DNA of 64,000 bases. Origin: Sorghum bicolor (Eukaryota; Streptophyta; Magnoliopsida; Poales; Poaceae). The position numbers and the translations under genes are program-made. Positions 56,913 through 64,000 of this stretch are shown one piece after another. Position 1 is the stretch's first letter, and each line of letters opens with the position of its first letter. The stretch is taken from the NCBI RefSeq assembly GCF_000003195.3, contig NC_012876.2:48355276-48419275 (forward strand), written 5' to 3'. The notes below the pieces were generated by a model that was given only the letters and a program-made list of their open reading frames with translations, was not told where the DNA came from and did no database searches.

Positions 56913-57402
56913 ATGGGTCGAGTGGACATCAATGATCGTGTTACCATAGCACAATTGAATAAACTCCGACAAAGCATGGAAGAAAAGCAAGATAGGTTGA
57001 CACAAGATCTTTAGAATCTTATGAAATGAAATCAGAAGGCATCGTCCCCCTCATGATGGTGCAAGCAACCATAGTGGAGATGGAAAAGATAGTGATGGAA
57101 GAAGAGGAGGTCAGAGGAACCGGAGGGCTGCACATGGTAGAGGAAGAAGACTTTGTCGAAGAAATGATGATGAATCTGAAGACGAGGATGATGACAACCG
57201 CTCCCAACTCAATTTTGGTCGCCGATGTCATCGAAGAGGCAACCATGAAGAAAGATTTGGCAAATTGAAATTTACCATGCCAAAATTTGCTGCTGAACCA
57301 TCCACGAGGAATTTCTCTGGAAGAAGCAAATCAAACACAAAGTTTGCTGCTGAATCATCTACGGTGAAAAGCTCAAGTGGAGGCTCACAATCTAATTTTT
57401 AA
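56913..57402 (+). pseudogene. Gag of element G with core domain deleted
   Basis: The start MGRVDINDRVTIAQLNKLRQ at 56913 is a coiled-coil-like gag N-terminus, ended by TAG near 57012. The same frame continues with an Arg/Gly/Asp-rich region to KLKFTMPKF (about 57266-57292), which normally leads into the capsid core. Here the core is missing and the text jumps to Ser/Thr/Lys-rich sequence that normally precedes the zinc knuckle. A stop follows at 57400-57402. Confidence 0.7.
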
Positions 57403-58263
57403 GGTACAATTAGTGGAAAGAACACTGCTGTCCCAAGTTCAAAACTAGCAGCATCAACTAGTACTTCAGTGGGTTCTACTTCCAAGAGTAGTGGAATTCA
57501 GTACTTCAAGTGTGGAGGCCATGGGCATATAAGTAAGGAGTGCCCAAATAACCAGGTGAACATTGTGAATGATGATGGAGAATATGAACCAGCTAGTGAA
57601 GTGAGAGTTGAGAAGGAAGCCCATGGAGATGAGGACCTTACTGGCTGCGCGTTTGAGCAAGGAGCTGCTCTTGAGATGACTCAAATCTTGAGTGTTCAGG
57701 CAAATGAAGCAGAAAATAGGCAGCGACACAAATTATTTCAAACTAGAGCAAAGGTGCATGATAAAGTGGTGAAGGTGATTATCGATGGAGGGAGCTGCCA
57801 TAATCTTGCTAGTTGTGAGATGGGTGATAAACTTGGCTTGAAGCTACTACAACACCCTCATCCATATCATGTACAGTGGCTGAATGATTCGGGAGATATC
57901 AAGATTGGATATAAAGTAAATGTTCCATTCAAGATTGGTGAATATGTCGACACAGTAGAGTGTGATGTGGCACCTATGTTGGTGTGTCACTTGCTGCTTG
58001 GAAGGCCAAGGCAATATGATCGATATAGCCAACATTGTGGGAGAACAAATCAGTTTACTATCGATCTAAAGGGGAAGGAGTTTGTTCTCAAGCCTATGAC
58101 ACCCCAACAAATCATGGTTGAACATTTAAAAAAGAAATCTAAAATTGCTCCAGTGAGTAGAGAGGAAGAAGAGCAAAAGAAATTGAGTGCCATCCACAAT
58201 TCGGTGAGTGAGTGCCACAAGCCAAATTTGAGGGAAAAAAGAAAGGAGAGGGAGAGAATGTAG
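57403..58263 (+). pseudogene. Zinc knuckle and protease of element G
   Basis: The open frame contains a knuckle-like FKCGGHGHISKECP (first Cys of the usual CxxC is Phe-Lys-Cys; about 57505-57545). The protease has VIIDGGSCHNLAS (about 57778-57815; DGG in place of DSG, common in this group), then CDVAPMLVCHLLLGRP. The frame ends at 58263. RT resumes in another frame, so a shift lies near 58260-58400. Confidence 0.78.
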
Positions 58264-59947
58264 TCATGCTAGCCATAAAATCGGAAATGAGAGAAGTGAG
58301 GAACAACCCCGAACAAGTGCTCTTTGTACTTGTGTGTAAAGACATTTTAATTTCAGCTAACGACATGACCTCTCTTCCTAGTGTTGTCTCATCTTTTGCA
58401 GGACTATGGAGATGTCTTTCCAGAAGAAGCACCAGCGAGACTACCTCCAATTCGTGGGATTGAGCATCAAATTGATCTCATTCTAGGGGCTGCACTACAT
58501 AATCAACCACCATACCGAACCAATCCAGAAGAAACAAAGGAGATACAAAGGCAAGTGCAAGAACTTCTTGATAAAGGTTTTGTTCGTGAAAGTTTAAGTC
58601 CTTGTGCTGTTCCTATAATTTTAGTACCTAAGAAAGATGGTTCTTGTAGAATCTGTGTTGATTGCAGAGCTATAAATAACATCACTGTTCGCTATCGCCA
58701 TCCTATCCCACGTTTAGATGACATGCTTGATGAATTAAGTGGTTCCACCATATTCACTAAAATTGATTTGAGAAGTGGATACCATCAGATAAGAATGAAA
58801 ATAGGGGATGAATGGAAAACTGCATTTAAAACAAAATTTGGGCTGTATGAATGGTTAGTTATGCCTTTTGGTTTGACTAATGCTCCTAGTACTCTCATGA
58901 GATTAATGAACCATGTCTTGAGAGCTTTCATTGGAAAATTTGTTGTTGTCTACTTCGATGATATCTTAATTTACAGCATGTCTTTTGAGGAACATGTGAA
59001 TCATATTCGGCAAGACTTGGAAGTGCTTAGAAAGGAGAAATTATTTGCTAATCTTGAGAAGTGCAGTTTTTGCACAAACCATGTTGTGTTTCTTGGCTTT
59101 GTTGTTTCAAGAAAAGGTATAGAAGTGGATGAAAGCAAGGTGAAAGCCATCAAGGATTGACCAACTCCAACGAATGTAAGTCAAGTAAGAAGTTTTCATG
59201 GCCTTGCTGGTTTTTGTACGAGGTTTGTGAGAGATTACCGTACCATCGCTGCTCCTTTGAATGAATTGACAAAGAAAGGTGTTGACTTTAAATGGGAAAA
59301 ATTACAACAAAATGCATTTCAAGAATTAAAGAAACATTTGACTAAAGCACTTGTACTTGTTCTTCCTGATTTCACTAAAACTTTTGAAATAGAATGTGAT
59401 GCTAGTGGAATTGAGATAGGAGGAGTTTTAATACAACAAGGAAAACCTGTAGCATATTTTAGTTTAAAACTAGGAGGTGTTCAACTGAATTATTCTGTGT
59501 ATGATAAAGAATTATATGCTTTGGTGCGTGTGCTTGAAACATGGCAGCACTACTTATGGCCAAAAGAATTTGTTATTCACTCTTATCATGAAGCTTTGAA
59601 GTACTTGAAAGGACAAGCAAAACTGAAACATCGTCATGCCAAATCGGTTGAGTTCATCGAAACGTTTCCATACATTGTGAAATATAAGAAAGGTAAGGAC
59701 AATGTTGTTGCTGATGCTCTGTTACGAAAGAGTGTGTTGCTAAACCAACTTGAGGTAAAAGTTTTGGGTCTGAAAAGTCTAAAAGATCTGTATAATAATG
59801 ATGCTGAATTTTTAGAACCACATAATCATAGCCAAGATGGAAAAGGTTGGGGAAAATATGACATACATGACGGTTTTCTGTTTAGAGCTAACAAACTGTG
59901 TGTTCCAAATTCTTTGGTTAGATTGCTTTTGTTACAGGAATGCAAGG
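58264..59947 (+). pseudogene. RT and RNase H of element G
   Basis: RT extends from [15 protein letters not shown] through [31 protein letters not shown] and the catalytic [11 protein letters not shown] to the thumb. An in-frame TGA at 59158-59160 replaces a Trp codon (usual DWP). RNase H follows: [26 protein letters not shown], and [11 protein letters not shown], with catalytic residues Asp, Glu and Asp present except that the usual TDHxAL is SYHEAL. The end at 59947 is the H insertion edge. Confidence 0.85.
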
Positions 59948-61463
59948 TGTTGACACTAGCTAACACCACTTAGATACTAGGTTGTCATCCCCAGCATGGT
60001 GCCAGAGTGTACAAAGGTATTTATAAATGTAAAGGCTCTCTAGAAAATAATCTATTCTATCCGCAAGCGCACAGATAAAACACCTCATTGTAGCATTTCA
60101 CCAGGATAAGTATTCCAGGTATCGTTATTTATAATTTTGCTTAAGAGAACTAAGGAGATTAAATTAAGGGCAAAATCTATCAAGCCATAGACTAGAGATA
60201 AACTTGCAAGACATGATTACTAATGAGAAACTCGTCACACAGTCACTTACTTTAGCAGGGGGTAAACCATAAAGATAATGATAATGAAGTATAAGTTCAA
60301 GGGATAAATAACACAGCGATTAGAAAATAGACTACTCCTCATATATGTAGGTGATGTCGGATTAGCTAGAGAATGGATTCTAAGTTATCTACTATCTACT
60401 AAGTCATAATCTACTCTAGTTATCTACAAGATCATATATAGCATAAACGACTCTTTATTCATGTATAAGGAACATTGATAAAGTAAATCAGAGCATCGCA
60501 CGACTTACTCCACAATACCGGTTCTGCCTGTCCTATCAACGGAGGGTGGACTATATAAGAATCAACGAAGCTGTCACTATCGTGAACTACCACACGACCC
60601 GGCCAATAGGATACATTTGCAGATAAATAACATCTAAGCACCACGCTCACATGTTATCTATCACCTAACTCCCTCGCATCAAGAGCTAAGCGCTTTGCAA
60701 ACTTATACATAAACTCATTATCAATCATAACTATATCAAATATAGAACTAGAGCAAACTAAGAACATAATAATTAGAGACATAATGCAATTAGAACAATA
60801 GAATTAGAAAAAAATATGAATAATTCCAATCTTTATTACCGAAGATCCGAATCCACAGCGTAGTGCTCTACTTCTCTAATTGCTATCTAATCAAACCTCT
60901 AAACTTGAAGGATTAGGGAGTAGCTAATTCTAATTCTCTGTGGGAGAGAAGCTCTAAACCCTAACTTTGATGGCTATCTCTGAATAATGATTTCTTCTCT
61001 TCTCCTCTCTCCTCCAGGGGTGGAGGGGCCTTGGTTATATAGTCCTTTCAAGTGAATTTGGGCCGTCAGATCAAACCGACATTGATTGTATGGTTTAGAT
61101 TGATCCTTTAGGTCGGTGGAGTTTAGCCCCAAAGCAGAGTCCTGATCCAACTCCTGGCCAGGGCGGGCGCCCAAGGGGGGTGCGTGGGCGCCCTGCCCCC
61201 GAGCCCGATTCCCTTCTCGTTCGTTCCCACGGCTTCTGGACTCTTCTAGATTGAAGAAAATTGCGCGGCACGTAATTATCTCGCTGTAAACATGACATGT
61301 GGGCCTTCTCTCCATATTCTCTGATAACCCCCTGCAGAAATAGATAAACACCAAAGCTCGTGGAATTCTGTCAGATAAAACCCTAATTCTAGATGTTTGT
61401 TTCATATTGATCTTTTTTTATGTTTATTTGATTATTAATTTTAGTACTTAAGGACCGTCAACA
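59948..61463 (-). repeat. 3' LTR of element H (1516 bp)
   Basis: On the minus strand it begins TGTTGACGGTCC at 61463 and ends GTGTCAACA at 59948. The TATA box is at 61035-61041 and the GC-rich gggcgcc repeats at about 61160-61200. U5 is shared in part with D (for example the ccaggtatcgttattta block) and differs from C. Confidence 0.88.
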
Positions 61464-61479
61464 AACTCCCCCAAGCTTA
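61464..61479 (-). other. Polypurine tract of element H
   Basis: The minus strand reads AAGCTTGGGGGAGTT directly before the LTR start, matching the tract of C. Confidence 0.85.
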
Positions 61480-62986
61480 CCCTTTGCTCGTCCCTGAGCA
61501 AATAGCTAAACTCAGACGAATCAGAAGTTGCTTCGATGTTTTCTATCCTGACAGGCACACATGCTTTTATAAAAATTCTTCCAGATTAGAGTGAAGTGTT
61601 ATGGAGCTTAGTACTTGCACTTAAGTCTTAAGTAATTGAAAGACAAAATAGTTAAGTCAAGCACTATTCCTCTTGTCTATACTTCACCTTTGTTCCAGAG
61701 TTTTTCAAAATAAAACTCAGAGTTCCCAGCAATGATTCTCTCAAGTATCTCTATATGTGGTATTTGTGGATCCTTACCAAAATGTCACTTACCTATAGCT
61801 AATGGAATATTTAAGTGGAGCTCATAGGAGTGAAAAACAGCTCATACATATGTTGTCTAATCGAGCCATGGATCCAAAGGAACTCAGCATATAATTAAAT
61901 CAAGATGTGCATGTGTGATGGAGTAAATGATAGTGATGATAAAAATATACAAGTGATAATAAGACTTAGTTCTCATTGCTCCTCATATTGCTATCTCTCA
62001 TCTTCTTTGATCTTTGCTTTGGGAGAACATGGGCTATCTCTCTTTTTTCGGTGGGTAGTAGATACCCCTAATTCTACTGTCGGACACTTGTCCATTTTTT
62101 CCGCTCAAGTGGGCATCTTTGTACTCCTAATTCTACTCCGGACACTTGTCCATTTTTACCTCTCGTCTCACTCTTTCTTTTTTCTTTCTTTTTCGAGGTT
62201 GCGGGCACTCGCCCCTTTTTATTTCCTCGCATATTTTTGCATAACCCATGCCTCTTCTGCATTAAATCTTTTTAGAGGGAGAGAACAACAATATTTGGGA
62301 CAGTGAGTGATAATATTTTTAGCAATTTTAATGATTGGTGATGAATGGTGTAGTGGATGTGTGCAAGTGAATATCTTAATTTAACCACATGAAAAGCTCC
62401 TAAGGGTCTACACAGCTTGATCAAACTCAATGTGAATATAGTAAAAGATGTTATAGCAAGTATGGCTGTGGTAGGTAGTTTGTAATGCTAGGAACTCATC
62501 ATGTGATTTGTAAGTTTCCAAAATAAATCTCCAGAACTTAGTGTAGTAGGAACAAGATAAACAGCAGCTCAAACTTTATATTATGTCATTCTCTTACCTA
62601 GACTTTTAGTTTTATGCTTCCCAAAGATAGTAATTTCAGTTTTAATAATTCCTGGAAGAACTCAAGTATAAAAACTAGGTACTTGAAAGTAAGCAAACAG
62701 AGCAACTATTCATCATTTCCATCATACATCTTTTTGGTCTTTTTATTTTTTCTAGAGATTATTGTTTAGCAGATAAATAAAGCACTCTTATCTACACACT
62801 CTTTTTATTTTGTTTTCATATTTATAAAATGCAGTAAATTTAAGCAAGAAAATATTTATTGGGTTTTCTAAGTTTTTTCTTTTTAAGGTAAAATACTAAA
62901 ATAGAAAAGAATAAATAAGAAGAGCAAATAAAAACTTACTTGACAAATTGGGAGGAACTCCCCCAAGCTGGATGTTGCTGTCGGTC
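61480..62986 (-). other. 3' untranslated region of element H
   Basis: About 1.5 kb without a supported gene. A polypurine-like hairpin at 62957-62971 lies just after the ORF stop. A ~33-bp direct repeat (cctaattctact...ggacacttgtccattttt) occurs at about 62068-62100 and 62127-62158. The last part matches the C 3' region. Confidence 0.6.
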
Positions 62987-63778
62987 TTACTCGATATTCC
63001 AGAACCGCATCATGGTTGTGATATTGTCGTTCATTGTTGTTGTATCTTGTCTCAGCTCTTGTACTGCAGCGGCATGGTCCTGGTTCCATTTTTGTTGCTC
63101 TTCCAGGAGTCTTCCATGTTCTGCTTGCGTGTTCTGGATGTCGAGGAGAGTGTTGTCGGTACGAGTGAAGAAAGCACCGGCCTCTTGGTAGTAGTCATTT
63201 GTGAAAGCGTAGGAGGCGTCGGAGTATCGCCCTGCATCAAATTGGGGTGGAGGTCTGGATCCTGAAGCTCCATATGGATCAAGTGGAGTACCTGCCCGTA
63301 TGAAAAGGCGGGTTTGTCCACTGATGATCTTGGCTCTCCGGCCATGTCTCCTCTGTTGGCTCTTGTGGTTGCGCATGTCGAACGCATGGGTCTCGAAGGA
63401 CTCGGGGGTTGTAATCGCAACTGGCCCAGGATCAACTCCATACCAGGTGCGTTCTCGATGGGTGGTCATCCTTTCAGATGCCACTCGCTGTGGAGCTCTC
63501 TGGTTGACTGTTTCTTGTAGTAAGATTGGATCGAGAGTAGGGGTGTGAATAAAATCTTTGTTCTTCAATTGTTGATAGACTTCTTTCTCTCTTCGGGTCT
63601 TCAGTCCAAGGTCTCCTATCTTGAGAAGGACCTTGACTTGCTGACTTGATGAAGAAGACGGAGCTTGTGTGGGCGTTGGGTCGACGCTCATCTCTGACGG
63701 GTGTGAGGAGTGTCGGGATGAACTCCTTGTACCAATGTTCTTGAGAGCCTTCCCTGCATTCTTCACCTTCTTAAACAT
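62987..63778 (-). CDS. Env-like / 3' accessory ORF of element H
   Basis: An open frame of 263 codons from ATG 63778 (MFKKVKNAGKALKNIG). That ATG follows TTTTGTTTGCAGG, a strong splice-acceptor-like sequence, and an upstream in-frame ATG seems irrelevant. The N-terminus is basic and Ser-rich. The stretch VYQQLKNKDFIHTPTLDP recalls the conserved F-x-HT-x-x-x-D segment I associate with the third ORF of grass Athila elements (often called env-like). The middle is Arg/Gln-rich and the C-terminal ~60 residues are Gln/His-rich and coiled-coil-like. I see no signal peptide or membrane span, so an envelope role is not supported; possibly a shortened derivative. Position between pol (off-window) and the polypurine tract fits the Athila layout. 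Confidence 0.5.
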   Translation of the reverse strand: MFKKVKNAGKALKNIGTRSSSRHSSHPSEMSVDPTPTQAPSSSSSQQVKVLLKIGDLGLKTRREKEVYQQLKNKDFIHTPTLDPILLQETVNQRAPQRVASERMTTHRERTWYGVDPGPVAITTPESFETHAFDMRNHKSQQRRHGRRAKIISGQTRLFIRAGTPLDPYGASGSRPPPQFDAGRYSDASYAFTNDYYQEAGAFFTRTDNTLLDIQNTQAEHGRLLEEQQKWNQDHAAAVQELRQDTTTMNDNITTMMRFWNIE

Positions 63779-64000
63779 CCTGCAAACAAAAGTTGGCAAA
63801 AACACAACTAGTGGAAAAATGTGAGAGAAAATGTTAGTGGTTAGCTGTCCGGAATGTCAGTAGCCTATGGGTTAGTCGTTCAAGATAAGTTTCTATTTTG
63901 GTAGAACTTCCCCCTAAACAACTTTTACTTCCGCTTAGACAACTACTTAATAGGTGATACTTACTCTCTCACTCAAAAGATCTCCCAACCTTCTCACATT
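63779..64000 (-). other. Upstream of the H ORF, intron-like sequence
   Basis: On the minus strand the sequence is T-rich and ends in TTTGTTTGCAG before the ORF. It is compatible with an intron end. Nothing else is seen to the window edge. Confidence 0.4.

Larger units (their letters stand above)
55682..59947 (+). mobile_element. CRM-like chromovirus G, truncated and interrupted by H
   Basis: It carries an LTR remnant, a Met-type primer site, a leader, gag with core deleted, protease, RT and RNase H, cut at 59947 before integrase by element H. The remainder should lie right of the window. RT sequence ([29 protein letters not shown]) resembles CRM-group chromoviruses. Confidence 0.8.
59948..64000 (-). 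mobile_element. Athila-like element H, 3' part, inserted in G
   Basis: The minus-strand order from the right is an env-like ORF (62987-63778), 3' untranslated region, polypurine tract and 3' LTR (59948-61463). The rest is outside the window. U3 resembles C and D. The target duplication cannot be checked; CAAGG (59943-59947) is the expected 5-mer. Confidence 0.85.

Noticed and set aside
57026..57268. Met/Glu-rich plus-strand ORF
   Set aside because: Wrong frame of the G gag region; the Arg/Gly/Asp-rich frame continues to the KFTMPKF motif.
1..64000. CRISPR arrays, bacterial operons, phage genes or rRNA
   Set aside because: No such repeats, ribosome-binding patterns or gene order; the content is plant retroelements.

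Overview
This window looks like intergenic heterochromatin from a large plant genome, most likely a grass. It contains no convincing host gene. Almost all of it is LTR retrotransposons stacked inside one another. The evidence for a plant is the lineage mix (Tekay/Del-like chromoviruses with 4-5 kb LTRs, Athila-like elements primed by tRNA-Asp, a CRM-like chromovirus and a SIRE/Maximus-like copia element). The evidence for a grass is the character of these families, recognised from memory and not searched.

Layout. Positions 1-51354 form a five-level nest. The outermost element is E (Tekay-like, minus strand, 42655-51354, left end outside the window). D (Athila-like, minus, 38561-42654 plus 1-1140) sits in E. 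C (Athila-like, plus, 1141-38560, target duplication ATGGG) sits in D. B (non-autonomous Tekay-related, minus, 2726-32352, duplication AAGAC) sits in C. A (Tekay-like, minus, 11822-26232, duplication TGCAT) sits in B. The boundaries of C, B and A are each supported by terminal inverted TG...CA ends, primer site and polypurine tract where expected, and matching 5-bp duplications. Reading frames of the interrupted D and C genes resume in phase across the insertions.

The right part (51355-64000) is more broken. In order it holds a Tekay integrase scrap, a truncated Athila-like LTR, a copia pol fragment (minus), the 3' end of a CRM-like chromovirus (plus), a CACTA-like DNA transposon remnant with a tRNA-like Pol III module, a second CRM-like element (G, plus) with gag core deleted, and an Athila-like element H (minus) inserted into G and running off the window.

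Coding content is retroelement genes: gag, protease, RT, RNase H, integrase with chromodomain, and accessory ORFs. Two Tekay copies (A and E) carry an upstream ORF whose N-terminus copies the histone H3 tail around Lys9, followed by a globular domain, a coiled coil and an acidic tail. It lies upstream of gag in an element whose integrase ends in a chromodomain. This is the most striking feature of the window. Other notable points are a gag gene followed by two successive retropepsin domains and no polymerase (D), an unrecognised ~315-codon 5' ORF split by a 29.6 kb insertion (C), a covariation-supported leader hairpin in all three Tekay-type elements, and hairpin-forming internal polypurine-like tracts in the Athila-like elements.

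All family names and domain calls come from reading the sequence by eye. No search was run, and percent divergences are hand counts over stated stretches only.
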